64,000 bases of DNA from Geitlerinema sp. PCC 7407 (GCF_000317045.1 NC_019703.1:4617112-4681111); one strand, 5' to 3'; counted from the first letter of the stretch, positions 26,899-36,453 are shown. Notes: generated by a model not told the origin, from the letters alone. Program-made: numbers and translations.

Positions 26899-27382
26899 GG
26901 TGGTTGATTGTGTCCTGGATATTGCAAAGGTGGCCGAGAAACCGCGATCGCGCTGGGCCAGGACAGCTCTGCAACAGGCTGGGGACGCTGGCGGCGATCG
27001 CCTCGCTACCCTATCGCAATTTTGCGTCCGCAGACAGGGGCAACTCCCCGAACCTTCGGGGATTCGGCGATGCCAAAAGGCCGTAGAATTCGGGGATAGA
27101 AAGGGCGATCGCCCGGGAGTTTTTTGCCGAAAAGTTGCTCAATGTTTGCGGCAATGGGCAAATCCAAAGGCCGAAAAAAGGGCCAGAGAAGTGACCAAAA
27201 ACATGCGCTCAGCCGCAGAATTTGAAGAATCTTTGCGAAAGAGCGCAGCTCGTTTACATTAGTTTTTAGCGTTTTGTAAATTTCCTTAAAAAAATTCCGC
27301 GATCGCCCGGTATGATCAAGCACGGGCAGCTGAATATCTTGCGTTTTAATTGTGACTTTGTTTGATTGACTTGGGAGGAGAC
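26899..27382. other. intergenic region ykgJ-like to psb30
   Basis: About 480 nt. Short ORFs on both strands have no recognisable product. A TATGAT element at 27311-27316 could be the -10 box of the psb30 promoter, giving a leader of about 60 nt; no matching -35 was seen, as is common for cyanobacterial promoters. GGAGGAG lies just before the psb30 ATG. Confidence 0.45.
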
Positions 27383-27514
27383 ATGGACTTTCTGACTAGC
27401 TTTGCTGGTGGCGTCAATTGGGAAGCCTTGATTCAAGTTTCGTTGGTCGGTCTCATCATGATCTCTGGGCCGGTCGTGATCTTCTTGCTGGCGGCTCGCG
27501 GCGGCAACCTCTAA
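27383..27514 (+). CDS. psb30: photosystem II subunit Psb30 (Ycf12)
   Basis: A 43-residue single-TM protein. The helix LIQVSLVGLIMISGPVVIFL and the ending LLAARGGNL match Psb30/Ycf12, a small thylakoid subunit at the edge of photosystem II near PsbJ/PsbK/PsbZ that stabilises the complex. A GGGAGGAG ribosome site stands 5-6 nt before the ATG. It is monocistronic, with its own terminator at 27671-27695. Confidence 0.93.
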   Translation: MDFLTSFAGGVNWEALIQVSLVGLIMISGPVVIFLLAARGGNL

Positions 27515-27670
27515 GGGCCGTCATCCCTTCTAGACTGGCCTGAGGGTTTGAAACGAAACCGTCGAGCCTTGTTGCCAGTTGTACCGTCACCAACCAGACA
27601 CCAAAACCCGCTCTCTACTTCGCTATAAGAGGGAGTTGGTGAACTTGCTGAAATTCCAGAATTGCAACGA

Positions 27671-27695
27671 AACCCGGCATCTGTCGGGTTTTTTT
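27671..27695 (+). terminator. intrinsic terminator of psb30
   Basis: Stem AACCCG/CGGGTT with an 8-nt loop, ending in seven T residues, about 157 nt after the psb30 stop codon. It also separates psb30 from the end of the convergent cyclase gene. Confidence 0.85.
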
Positions 27696-27712
27696 GTGGG
27701 AATGAGGCGGCG

Positions 27713-30313
27713 CTATTTCTGGGTCATGGTGTGGACGCCGTCCCAGGAGGCCGGGGGCGGCGACAGGAGGTAGGCGTGGGCGCGCTCGAGGTGAATGGCG
27801 GCAGCGCGATCGTCAGGCCGTCGCTGCAAAACCTGCTCAAATTGCGCGATCGCCGCCTGGAAGTCTCGGTTTTGGTAGGCGGAGCGGCCCGCATTGTAGA
27901 GCGCCAGCAGTTCGTGAAACGGGCTGTCGAGGGGCTGCTGGCGATCGCCGATCAGTTCGTAGATGCTCACCGCCTCTTGCTTGCCCTTGACGCGGATTTT
28001 GTCGAGTTCGCGCACCCAAATGCGATCGCGGCACAGGCGATAGGTAAACTCGCTCAAAATAATGTCGCAGCCGTACTCCTTCGTGACGCTTTCGAGGCGC
28101 GAGCTCAGGTTCACCCCGTCCCCGATCACCGTGTAGTCCATACGTTTTTGGGAGCCGATGTTGCCCGAAACCACCTCCCCCGAGCTAATGCCGATCCCGA
28201 TGCGAATTTGGGGCTGATCGAGCCGTCCCCGATTAAATTCCTCAAGACGTCGCCGCATGTCTAGGGCCGCCAGCACGCTCATCAGCGCGTGGTTTTCCAA
28301 CGGCAGCGGCGCCCCAAAGACCGCCATCAAGGCATCCCCGATGAACTTGTCGAGGGTGCCCTCGTGGTTGAACACCGCCTCCACCATGGTCTCGAAATAC
28401 TGGTTGAGCAGGGACACCACCTTGTCCGCTTCCAGGTTCTCCGTCAGGGTGGTGTAGCCGCGAATATCCGAGAACAGGATGGTCACATCCCGCCGCTCTC
28501 CGACCATCAGGGCGTCGTCCCCGAGGGCCATGACCCGCTCGGCGACTCCCGGCGTCATGTAGCGGTACATCGTGGTTTTCATGCGCTTTTCTTGGCTGAT
28601 GTCCTCGAGGACGATCAGGCCGCCTCGCACCCCGCCATCGGGGTCCGTCAGGGGATTCACCGTTAAGTTGATGCTGCGCTCGATTTCCCGCACTTCGTCC
28701 TGGGGCAGGGTCGGCGGCATGGTGTAGCCGTGGATTTCGTAGGGTTTATCGAGGGGCGGCAGGTTCCAGCTCAAGAAGCGATCGGGATGGGCGCGATCGC
28801 GTATCGCCAAGATCACCATTCCCTCGTCCTGCTCAGCCCCGGGCGATCGCCCGTTGTCTTCCTGGGGCGGTTCCTCCAGCGTGTAGAGCCCCACCGTCAG
28901 CCCCTGCTCCGGCACATAGTGCCGCGCGCCGCAGGTCAGGCTGTCCATCAGGCGCATTTGCAGATTCTCGATGGGCACCACCTCCCACACGAGGCGGCCC
29001 ACCAGCTGGCGCTCCCAGAGATGTTCTGCCGAGCGGGAGCCCTGGCGCACCGGACAGCCCAGCAGCTCCAGCGCCGCCCCGTTGATCGTGACAATGCGCC
29101 CCTGCAAGTCGGTGGAGATCACCGCATCCGAGAGGCTCTGCAAAATGTCTTTTTGGTACTGCTTCTCCTGCAAGACGCTCTCGAAAAGCTGGGCATTTTC
29201 CAGGGCGATGCCCGCCTGGATATTGAAAGCCCGCATAAACTCCTCATCGGAGCTGGTGAAGCTGCCCTGCTGCTTGTTAATGAGCTGGGTGACGCCGATC
29301 AGGTCGCCTTCCGAGTTAAACACCGGCATGCACAGCAGGCTGCGGGTTTTGTAGCCGGTGCGGCGATCGGTGGTCGGGTCAAAGCGGGGATCTTCGTAGG
29401 CGTTTGGAATATTCAAAGTTTGGCCCGTGGAGGCCACATAGCCCGCAATGCCGCGATCGGCGGGAATGCGGATCTCGATGGATTCCTGGCCGTCGGCTTT
29501 GGCGACCTTGGACCACAGTTCGTGGCGATCGCGATCGAGCAGAAACAGGGTGCTGCGGTCCGCCTGCATCAGCAGGCGCGCCTCATTCATCACCGCCCGC
29601 AGCGTCCTTTCCAGATCAAGGCTCTGGGCCAGGCAGGACGTCGCCTTCAGCAGCGCCGCTACCCCTTTTTGGTTGCGCGCCGCGATGTAGAACGTGTTGC
29701 AGCTCTCCAGAATGATGCCGATTGACAGGGCAAATTCCCGAAAAAGCTGCTCATCCTGGGCGTCAAAGGGCAAATCCGTCAGCTTGTTGAGCAGCTGCAC
29801 CACGGCCACCACCTGGCCCTGCTTGCTAAAGATCGGCATGCAGAGAATATTGCGGGTGCGGTAGCCGGTCTGGCGATCGACCTCTGGGTTAAACAGCGGG
29901 TGGGCGTAGGCGTCGGGGATGTTGAGCCCCTCGCCGCTGGTCGCCACGTGGCCCGCAATGCCCGCATCAATGGGGATCCGGATTTCGAGGGGTTTCTCGC
30001 CTTCCCCTTGGGCCAGCTTGGCCCAGAGCTGCTCCTTCTCGTGATCGGCCAAGAAAATGGTGGTGCGATCAGCTTGGAGAATCTGGCCAATTTTCAGCGT
30101 GAAGGCCTCTAGAATCTCCTCGAGCATGACTTCTAGGGCTTCGTTGTTGATCAGATCGATCGCCCGCAGAAAATGCTCAAACTCGCGGGTAATCTGCTCT
30201 AGCAACGCCACGAACTGCGCCACGGGCAAGTCTCGGACCCGATCCGTCAGATTGCCTTGGCGGTTGGCCAGGGACAGCGTGGCCAGCATGTTACCCGAGA
30301 AAGAGGAGGTCAT
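27713..30313 (-). CDS. cyaB: GAF-GAF-PAS class III adenylate cyclase (CyaB1-like)
   Basis: 866 residues, soluble. Order: GAF-A (about 55-205), GAF-B (225-380), PAS-like region (395-590), class III cyclase domain (610-760), and a TPR-like tail (AGRSAYQNRDFQAAIAQFEQ). Both GAFs carry the NKFDE motif (NK..F-x3-DE), as in cyclic-nucleotide-binding GAFs. The cyclase shows metal Asp in LFSDIRGYT, substrate Lys in LDKFIGD, and Thr in DYTVIGDGVN, the class IIIb pattern linked to bicarbonate/CO2 stimulation in Anabaena CyaB1. It should make cAMP with feedback through the GAFs. Start: ATG at 30313, with a TTG six codons upstream. Confidence 0.93.
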   Translation of the reverse strand: MTSSFSGNMLATLSLANRQGNLTDRVRDLPVAQFVALLEQITREFEHFLRAIDLINNEALEVMLEEILEAFTLKIGQILQADRTTIFLADHEKEQLWAKLAQGEGEKPLEIRIPIDAGIAGHVATSGEGLNIPDAYAHPLFNPEVDRQTGYRTRNILCMPIFSKQGQVVAVVQLLNKLTDLPFDAQDEQLFREFALSIGIILESCNTFYIAARNQKGVAALLKATSCLAQSLDLERTLRAVMNEARLLMQADRSTLFLLDRDRHELWSKVAKADGQESIEIRIPADRGIAGYVASTGQTLNIPNAYEDPRFDPTTDRRTGYKTRSLLCMPVFNSEGDLIGVTQLINKQQGSFTSSDEEFMRAFNIQAGIALENAQLFESVLQEKQYQKDILQSLSDAVISTDLQGRIVTINGAALELLGCPVRQGSRSAEHLWERQLVGRLVWEVVPIENLQMRLMDSLTCGARHYVPEQGLTVGLYTLEEPPQEDNGRSPGAEQDEGMVILAIRDRAHPDRFLSWNLPPLDKPYEIHGYTMPPTLPQDEVREIERSINLTVNPLTDPDGGVRGGLIVLEDISQEKRMKTTMYRYMTPGVAERVMALGDDALMVGERRDVTILFSDIRGYTTLTENLEADKVVSLLNQYFETMVEAVFNHEGTLDKFIGDALMAVFGAPLPLENHALMSVLAALDMRRRLEEFNRGRLDQPQIRIGIGISSGEVVSGNIGSQKRMDYTVIGDGVNLSSRLESVTKEYGCDIILSEFTYRLCRDRIWVRELDKIRVKGKQEAVSIYELIGDRQQPLDSPFHELLALYNAGRSAYQNRDFQAAIAQFEQVLQRRPDDRAAAIHLERAHAYLLSPPPASWDGVHTMTQK

Positions 30314-30635
30314 GGAGATAGGAAAACCCAAGAGCCAACGAAAACCGCAAGCAACCGTGGCGATCGCGCTCTGAGGAACGCTAGGGTGAGGTCAACCGGC
30401 ATCTCCCTTCGTCGACGGGAAATACCCCTGCGATCGCCCACACTCGCCATTCGAGCCAAGATCTACCAGAGCCAATCACTATCAGCAGGGGAAGAATGCG
30501 TCGGGTTGCGAACCTTGGTAAACCAAGATTTCGCCCTGATTAAAATCTGTCAATTCTGGTAAACCTTCCCTTGCTATTAAATACCATACTCGTTTGGGAA
30601 GCCGCGCTGCTGACTACCGTTACGCCCCCAGGACC
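30314..30635. other. intergenic region upstream of the cyclase gene
   Basis: About 320 nt between the divergent cyclase and zinc-ribbon genes, with HIP1 sites and no convincing ORF. The end near 30540-30590 is AT-richer and probably holds the plus-strand promoter. No regulator site was recognised. Confidence 0.35.
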
Positions 30636-30989
30636 ATGCACTGTCCCCGCTGCCATCAGTCCGTTAGCCGTCAGGCCATTCACTGTCCCCACTGCGGCCT
30701 CACCCTCAAGGCCCACGGTCATCCCGGCATCACGCTCCACCGAGCCACCGACGCCGCCTCGCTGTGCGCCACCTGCACCTACGACGCCGACGACACCTGC
30801 AACTTTCCCCAGCGGCCCCACGCTCAAACCTGCACGCTCTATCACGACGTTGCTGAGCCCCTCGTCCAGGACGTCCTGCCCCCCGCTCCCCTCGGCGTCA
30901 GGCTCCAGCGCTGGCTGCGCCGCTATGGCATCTGGGCCATTGTGATGGCGATCGCCTTGATTAGCGTCGCGATCGCCTTGCTGCCCTAG
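30636..30989 (+). CDS. zinc-ribbon protein with C-terminal membrane anchor
   Basis: 117 residues. An N-terminal double CxxC zinc ribbon (MHCPRCHQSVSRQAIHCPHC), a second Cys group (LCATCTYDADDTCNFPQRPH, then TCTLYHD), a Pro-rich linker, and one C-terminal TM helix (WAIVMAIALISVAIALL). It is probably a tail-anchored protein with its metal sites in the cytosol. Function unknown. Convergent with nblS, with only 2 nt between the two stop codons. I start at the ATG of MHCPRC rather than 14 codons upstream. Confidence 0.75.
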   Translation: MHCPRCHQSVSRQAIHCPHCGLTLKAHGHPGITLHRATDAASLCATCTYDADDTCNFPQRPHAQTCTLYHDVAEPLVQDVLPPAPLGVRLQRWLRRYGIWAIVMAIALISVAIALLP

Positions 30990-30991
30990 CC

Positions 30992-33007
30992 TCAGCGGTT
31001 CGCCGGCAGCGAATCATTCACCGCCGTCTCGATCGTGTCTACATCCGCCTGGATCCGGCCCTCTTCCACCGCCGACGGCAGATCGCAGGCCGGGGCGCGA
31101 TCGAGCAGCAGGCTGTCGTCGTAGGCCGACAGATCAAACCAGAATGTCGTCCCCACGCCCACCTCGCTGACCAGGTGCATCAGGGTGTGGTGCTTCTCCA
31201 TGATGTTGCGCACGATCGACAGGCCCAGGCCCGTTCCTTCCAGGGTGTGGACGCGGTTCTCCACCCGGAAAAAGCGGTCAAAAATCGCCGTCTGGTCTTC
31301 CAGATCGATGCCAATGCCCGTATCGGACACCTCGATGCGCACATGGCCCAAATTGAGGTGATCCGGCCGCACCTGCATGTCCAGCCAGTAGGCGCGGATC
31401 GCCACCTTGCCCCCCGACTTCGTAAACTTCAGCGCGTTGCCCACCAGATTGGCAAACACCTGCAACAGCAGGTCATAGTTGCCATAGACCGCTGGCAGAT
31501 TCGGCTCAATCTCTTGCAGCAGCTCGATCCCCTTGTCGCGGGCGTTGAGCTGGTAGGTGCGCAGGGTCTGCTCGATGGGCTGACTGATGTCCACCGGCTC
31601 GAAGTGATAGCGCTTCGCCGACTCCAGGCGCGACAGGTCGAGGACATCGTTCACCAGGCGGGTTAGGCGATCGGTTTCGCGGTTGGCCGTCTCCAGAAAC
31701 TCGCAGCGCTCCTCCTCGGTCAGGTCATCGCCAAACTCGTGGAGCGTCTCGATAAAGGACTTGATGTTAAACAGCGGCGTGCGCAGCTCGTGGGAGACGT
31801 TGCTGATAAACTGGCTCTTCGCCTCGTTGAGCTCGACCTCGCGGGTGATGTCCTGAATGGTCATCGCCACGCTTTTGACGTTTTCGCGGTACTGGTCGAG
31901 GACCGTGGTCAGCAGCACCCGCACCGTGCGGCTGGTGGGCTCCGTCAGGGTCACCCGAAACTCAGCCCCTTCGCGATCGCCCTGGGCCAGCTGATACAAG
32001 GGCCGGGTCAGCTCTGCCTTGAGGGCCTGGGGCAAGTGGTAGAGGACATTTTCGCCGGCGATCGCCTGGGCATCCCAGCCAAACATGCGGCTGGCATTGG
32101 GGTTGACCAAAATCACGCGCAGATTGGGGTCCAGCAGCACTGCTCCATCAGCGATCGTCGAGACCAGAGTTTCCAGCTTCGCCTTCTCCGCCGTCAGCTC
32201 CTCGATGTTTTGCTCCTCGTAGCGCTCTAGGCGCTCCGCCATCTCATTGAAGCTGTAGATCAGCTCCCCCAGCTCGCCCCCCAGGGGCAAATCGACTCGC
32301 TGCTTGAAATTGCCCGCCGCGATATTTTTTACGCCGACCAGGAGCTCTTTGATCGGCTTAGTGATCGTCAGGGCGTTAAACACCGCGCCCAAAATCACCA
32401 TCACCCAAATCGAGACAAACACCGCAATGGTCACATCTCGCGTCAAGTGGGACGACGTGACCACCGTCGGATTGGGGTTGATGCCCAAGGCCACCACGCC
32501 CAAATATTTCCCCTCGTGGATCAGCGGCACAAACACATCCGCCACCTCGCCATCGGGCGTCAGGTGCTGGCGGACCAGGGGCTCTTCCCACTTGGTGGTG
32601 TAGTTTTCTGGCAGCTGGATGCGGCGCTGGATCGTCAGGGAGTTTTGGACCTCAGATTCCGAAAACGGAATCCCCAAAAAGATTTCGCCATCTTGATCGG
32701 CATAGAGCATGTAGCGAATGCTCGTGGTGCTGCTGTAGAAGCGATGGGAAAATCGCGCTACCTCGGTGAGCTGGTCATCCGCCACCAGCGGAGCCACGTT
32801 CGCGGCCAGCAGCAGCCCCAAGTCGCGGCCAAAGCGGGTATCGCTCAGGCGCGCGTCCTGCTGGATGGTGTTGACGGCCCAAAACGTCAAGCCACTCATG
32901 ATGAGGGAAACCACCAGGGTGGCAGCCGCCATGAGCTTGGTCTGAAGGGTAAACTCTGACCACCAGCGGGCAATGATGTCTTTGAGGGTCTTAAAGAGAG
33001 TCAGCAA
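30992..33007 (-). CDS. nblS: NblS/Hik33 (Ycf26)-type sensor histidine kinase
   Basis: 671 residues. TM1 (about 24-46), a periplasmic sensor region, TM2 (192-212), HAMP (213-265), PAS (280-390), HisKA with phospho-His at about 406 (NVSHELRTPLFNIKSF), and HATPase_c (NALKFTKSGG; DTGIGI; GTGLGLSIV). This order and the sequence style match NblS/Hik33, the kinase that with RpaB controls high-light, nutrient-stress and phycobilisome-degradation genes. A TTG appears to be the start codon, with AGG about 9 nt upstream. It is divergent from map. Confidence 0.88.
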   Translation of the reverse strand: MLTLFKTLKDIIARWWSEFTLQTKLMAAATLVVSLIMSGLTFWAVNTIQQDARLSDTRFGRDLGLLLAANVAPLVADDQLTEVARFSHRFYSSTTSIRYMLYADQDGEIFLGIPFSESEVQNSLTIQRRIQLPENYTTKWEEPLVRQHLTPDGEVADVFVPLIHEGKYLGVVALGINPNPTVVTSSHLTRDVTIAVFVSIWVMVILGAVFNALTITKPIKELLVGVKNIAAGNFKQRVDLPLGGELGELIYSFNEMAERLERYEEQNIEELTAEKAKLETLVSTIADGAVLLDPNLRVILVNPNASRMFGWDAQAIAGENVLYHLPQALKAELTRPLYQLAQGDREGAEFRVTLTEPTSRTVRVLLTTVLDQYRENVKSVAMTIQDITREVELNEAKSQFISNVSHELRTPLFNIKSFIETLHEFGDDLTEEERCEFLETANRETDRLTRLVNDVLDLSRLESAKRYHFEPVDISQPIEQTLRTYQLNARDKGIELLQEIEPNLPAVYGNYDLLLQVFANLVGNALKFTKSGGKVAIRAYWLDMQVRPDHLNLGHVRIEVSDTGIGIDLEDQTAIFDRFFRVENRVHTLEGTGLGLSIVRNIMEKHHTLMHLVSEVGVGTTFWFDLSAYDDSLLLDRAPACDLPSAVEEGRIQADVDTIETAVNDSLPANR

Positions 33008-33209
33008 AGCAAACCTACGACCTACGCAAAAACAAACGAGGGATTAAAATCCGGTGTCGCTTGGGTTTTACATTCCCCTTATTGTGGCACGTTGGCCACG
33101 GGGCACCCAAGATTCGGGGTGTCTCCGGGCGATCGCCCTGGTCAAATCGTCGCCAACCAAGCAGTCTGAAGAAATGGCACCATAAGGGATCGGTACTGGA
33201 AAAATTGAC

Positions 33210-33971
33210 ATGGGCGAACCAATTGTTTTGTTGTCCAAGCGAGAGCTGGAAAAAATGCGGGCGGCGGGCAGTCTCGCGGCGGAGCTGCTCGATCACCTCG
33301 CGCCAATGATCCAACCCGGCGTGACGACGCTCGAAATCAACGACGAGGCGGAGCGCTGGACCAAGGCTCACGGCGCGGTCAGTGCGCCGCTGGGCTACCA
33401 CGGCTTTCCCAAGTCAATTTGCACCAGCATCAACGAGGTGGTGTGCCACGGCATCCCTAGCAAGCAGCAGGTCTTGCAGGACGGTGACATCATCAACGTG
33501 GACGTGACGCCGATCCTCGATGGCTACTACGGCGACGCGTCCCGGACATTCTTTGTGGGGACCCCCTCCCCCGTCGCCAAAAAGCTGGTGGACGTGACCG
33601 AGGAGTGCCTGCGCCGGGGCATCGAGGCGGTCAAGCCGGACGCTCGGATCGGCGATATTGGGGCGGCGATCCAGGAGTATGCCGAGGCAGAAGGCTTCTC
33701 GGTGGTCCGGGATTTCGTGGGTCACGGCATCAACCGCATTTTTCATACGGAGCCGCAGGTGCCCCACTACGGGACGCGGGGCAAGGGGCGCCGCCTGAGA
33801 CCGGGCATGGTCTTTACGATCGAGCCGATGATCAATGAAGGCACCTGGGAAGTCGAGGTGCTGGAGGACGAGTGGACGGCGGTCACCCTCGATCGCAAGC
33901 TGTCGGCTCAGTTTGAGCACACCATCGCGGTGACGGAGGACGGCTACGAGATTTTGACGCTGCGGCGCTAG
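33210..33971 (+). CDS. map: methionine aminopeptidase, type I
   Basis: A 253-residue cytosolic metalloprotease that removes the initiator Met. All five metal ligands are seen in context: Asp in INVDVTPILDG, Asp in YYGDASRTF, His in GHGINRIFH, Glu in TIEPMIN, and Glu in QFEHTIAV. The window's def gene at 45291 supplies the preceding deformylation step. It sits just upstream of tmRNA, 81 nt away, without an obvious terminator between them. Confidence 0.97.
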   Translation: MGEPIVLLSKRELEKMRAAGSLAAELLDHLAPMIQPGVTTLEINDEAERWTKAHGAVSAPLGYHGFPKSICTSINEVVCHGIPSKQQVLQDGDIINVDVTPILDGYYGDASRTFFVGTPSPVAKKLVDVTEECLRRGIEAVKPDARIGDIGAAIQEYAEAEGFSVVRDFVGHGINRIFHTEPQVPHYGTRGKGRRLRPGMVFTIEPMINEGTWEVEVLEDEWTAVTLDRKLSAQFEHTIAVTEDGYEILTLRR

Positions 33972-34036
33972 GGAGCGGGCGATCGCCGTCTGAAAGTCCC
34001 GGGGCGATCGCAGACACACTCTCTCAAAATGCCGAC

Positions 34037-34042
34037 TATAAT
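34037..34042 (+). promoter_or_regulatory. -10 box of ssrA
   Basis: A perfect TATAAT sits 10 nt before the first base of the mature tmRNA. No good -35 box is visible 17 nt upstream. Confidence 0.7.
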
Positions 34043-34052
34043 AGGGGTACGC

Positions 34053-34442
34053 GGGGCCGTAACGGTTTCGACGTGTTGGTGAAATCCGTATTGTGATACA
34101 GGCCGAGAGTGAGTCTTCTCTCGCAAATACCGGGCTCAAAAAAAAGTAACTGCGAACAACATCGTTCCTTTCGCTCGTGTTAAGGCAGCAGCTGTTGCCT
34201 AACAAAAACCTCTAACAGGTTCGAGCATCTGGCGTTTGACTCCGTTAAGGACGACAGATTTAACCCCAACGGATGCTCCCGCTAGCGGCCTCTAGTCTGC
34301 TAGTTGGCTAAGACTTTACTAGGGAATCCTGTCGCCAGGGATAATTGGCGGTTCCCGCCTCGAGGGTCAGAGAGGCTAAGCCTGTGAAGGAGCGAGAGGT
34401 CAATAGCCATCGCGGACACGGGTTCGACTCCCGTCGGCTCCA
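34053..34442 (+). ncRNA. ssrA: transfer-messenger RNA (one-piece)
   Basis: The 5' end GGGGCCGTAACGGTTTCGAC and the 3' tRNA-like end GGGTTCGACTCCCGTCGGCT are the classic tmRNA termini and pair to form the acceptor stem. The tag reading frame at 34152-34199 encodes ANNIVPFARVKAAAVA, followed by TAA at 34200; the AVA-type ending marks proteins for ClpXP-like proteases. It is the contiguous one-piece form, not the permuted two-piece form of some picocyanobacteria. The CCA tail is not encoded. It rescues stalled ribosomes with SmpB. Confidence 0.97.
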
Positions 34443-34475
34443 TTGGTCCTTGAAATTCAAGATGTTCTGGTTTGT

Positions 34476-34507
34476 GGGGTGCGCCATCGGCGGCCCCTTA
34501 TTTTTTT
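34476..34507 (+). terminator. probable tmRNA terminator
   Basis: A GC-rich imperfect hairpin (GGGG...CCCC outer stem, CGCC/GGCG inner stem) starts about 34 nt past the tmRNA 3' end and runs into TTA and seven T residues. Confidence 0.7.
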
Positions 34508-34692
34508 GCGATTTTTGCCCCTTGCTCGATTTTGTGTGCAAGAAGCCTTTCTATTTCTCCGGACCGCAGGACTTCAACAAAGTTATTGGTTGGTAGAGGA
34601 ATGCGATCTTGTCCTCACAGCCTTTCACTTCCACCAAAACAGGCTTGCGCTTGTACTTCCGGTTCCTTTGGCGACTAAAGCAGGGTTAGGGC

Positions 34693-35346
34693 ATGAACAC
34701 AATGACCATTGATGAATTGCTAAAGCGCTACGTCATGGGCGAGCGGGATTTTAGCCGTTTGGACTTGCACGCAGCCTACCTGAGCAAAGTCGACCTGGTC
34801 GATGCAAACTTGCAGGGGGTGGATCTGGCGGGGGCCAACCTGGTGGGAGCCAATCTGCGCGGGGCCAACCTGCGCGGGGCCAACTTGAGCCGCGTCGATC
34901 TGAGCATGGCCAACCTGGGTCAGGCAAATCTGGCGGAGGCCGTGCTGACCAATGCCACCCTGAGCGGCGCCGATTTTAGCGATGCAGACCTCAATGGCGC
35001 GGTCTTGGACGGAGCGTTGCTCAAGCTGGCGAATCTGAATAACGCGAATCTGTGCAATGCGCGGCTGCGCAAGGCGGACCTCCACGGCGCTAATCTCTAC
35101 AACGCCAACCTGCGGCGCAGCTGGCTAACGCACACGGACCTGATCGGGGCAATTCTCAGCGGGGCTGACCTCAGCGGCGCTGACTTTAGTGGGGCGGTGC
35201 TGGTGCGCGCAAATCTCTACCGCACGACCCTGAGCGCAACGGACTTCACAGGGGCAAATCTGATGGGCGCCAACTTGCAAGGGGTTGATTTGCAAGGGGT
35301 TGATTTGCGGCGGGCCGTGATGCCGGACGGCACCATTCACCTCTAG
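34693..35346 (+). CDS. pentapeptide-repeat protein
   Basis: 217 residues, almost entirely A(D/N)LXX repeats from about residue 20 to 205 (for example ANLVGANLRGANLRGANLSR), which fold as a right-handed quadrilateral beta-helix. The first 18 residues (TIDELLKRYVMGERDFSRLD) form a helical cap seen in many cyanobacterial members. No signal peptide, so cytosolic. There is an exact 15-bp tandem duplication near the 3' end (35278-35307). The family includes gyrase-protecting and RfrA-like regulatory proteins; which applies here is unknown. Confidence 0.92.
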   Translation: MNTMTIDELLKRYVMGERDFSRLDLHAAYLSKVDLVDANLQGVDLAGANLVGANLRGANLRGANLSRVDLSMANLGQANLAEAVLTNATLSGADFSDADLNGAVLDGALLKLANLNNANLCNARLRKADLHGANLYNANLRRSWLTHTDLIGAILSGADLSGADFSGAVLVRANLYRTTLSATDFTGANLMGANLQGVDLQGVDLRRAVMPDGTIHL

Positions 35347-35364
35347 TACGCTCGAGACGAGCAA

Positions 35365-35389
35365 CAAAAAATCGCCCACAGGGGGCGAT
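35365..35389 (-). terminator. terminator downstream of the DUF362 gene
   Basis: On the minus strand, stem ATCGCCC/GGGCGAT with a 5-nt loop is followed by a T run, about 95 nt past the DUF362 stop codon. The stem also stands just after the convergent pentapeptide gene, but only the minus strand has the T run. Confidence 0.7.
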
Positions 35390-35484
35390 CGCAAAACTAT
35401 TCGGAGGGTGAGGTCACGGTAGCGCGGGCGATCGCCCTTGTGCTGTGTCGACTTTGACAATCTGACCCCGCGCTGGCATTTGCC

Positions 35485-36453
35485 CTAGGAGCGGTTGGCG
35501 TAGGCCCGCAGGGGCTCCTTGAGCCAGCGAATGTAGAGGTGCTTGAAGCTGGACTTCATAACCCGGGGCAGCCCAAAGTCGATGGGAATCAAGCGGCTGG
35601 GCAGGCGCCAGTCTGGGAGCTGCAGCTCGGCGGGAGTTTGCAGGGGGAAGGTGAGATCTGCTGGATCGGGGCACAGACCCAAGCGCTGGGAGGCGGCAAT
35701 GGTGGGCACGCTCTGGGGGTCGACGCTGAGAATGTCGACCATGGCGCGATCGAGGGCGAAGACATTTTGGGAGGCGGCCAGGACGCTGATCTGACGAGGC
35801 TCACCGCCGCTGGGTCCGTTGCCTTCGTGGCCCAGGATGCCGTCGGCGATCGTGAGGTCCGGGGCGATCGCCCGGGCGGTTTCCACCAGCATTTCACCAA
35901 AGCGATCGCGGTCTTTACCGGCTTCCATGTGCCACCAGGCTTTCATTTTGCCGGGAACGCAGCCAAATAGGTTTTTGACGCCAAGGGTCAGGGTCAGCTG
36001 GGCGTGGGACTTGACCTTGGGCAAGTTGATCACCACGTCGGCTTCCATGGCTTCTTTGCACAGCCGCAGGTGATTGAAGGACTCGTTGACGACTTCGTAG
36101 CGCTTGCCGTGAAACTCCACGACGGGCAGGTTGAGGGATTCGAGCAGGGGCTTGTAGCCGTTGGCTTCGGCGACGCCCCGAGCGCTGCCAAAGGCGGGAC
36201 TGTCGCCCAGGAAGGGCTCCCCGCCGGCCTCACGGACCATTTGGGCAACGCAGGCCACCACTTCGGGGCGGGTGACACATTCCTTGGTGGGGCGGGCGCC
36301 GGTGAGCAGGTTGGGCTTGAGCAGCACGCGATCGCCCGGTTTGACAATGGCTCCCATGCCGCCCAGGGGCGCTAGCAGGGCTTCGAGGGACGCGCGGAGA
36401 GCATCGGGCTCGTAGGACTCGGCACGAAGGAGGCTGACAGGAATGGCGGTCAT
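35485..36453 (-). CDS. DUF362 domain protein
   Basis: 322 residues. DUF362 hallmarks: VKPGDRVLLKPNLLTGARPT, ADVVINLPKVKSHAQLTLTL, GVKNLFGCVPGKMKAWWHM and TIADGILGHEGNGPSGGEPR. It lacks the 2x4Fe-4S ferredoxin domain that many DUF362 proteins carry, so an iron-sulfur redox role is not supported. The function of the family is not established. The frame is open far upstream, but that extension antisenses the SLH gene; the ATG at 36453 is the sensible start. Confidence 0.9.
   Translation of the reverse strand: MTAIPVSLLRAESYEPDALRASLEALLAPLGGMGAIVKPGDRVLLKPNLLTGARPTKECVTRPEVVACVAQMVREAGGEPFLGDSPAFGSARGVAEANGYKPLLESLNLPVVEFHGKRYEVVNESFNHLRLCKEAMEADVVINLPKVKSHAQLTLTLGVKNLFGCVPGKMKAWWHMEAGKDRDRFGEMLVETARAIAPDLTIADGILGHEGNGPSGGEPRQISVLAASQNVFALDRAMVDILSVDPQSVPTIAASQRLGLCPDPADLTFPLQTPAELQLPDWRLPSRLIPIDFGLPRVMKSSFKHLYIRWLKEPLRAYANRS

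Noticed and set aside
27006..27323. 105-codon minus-strand ORF upstream of psb30
   Set aside because: No family match, no ribosome site, and it would overlap the psb30 promoter.
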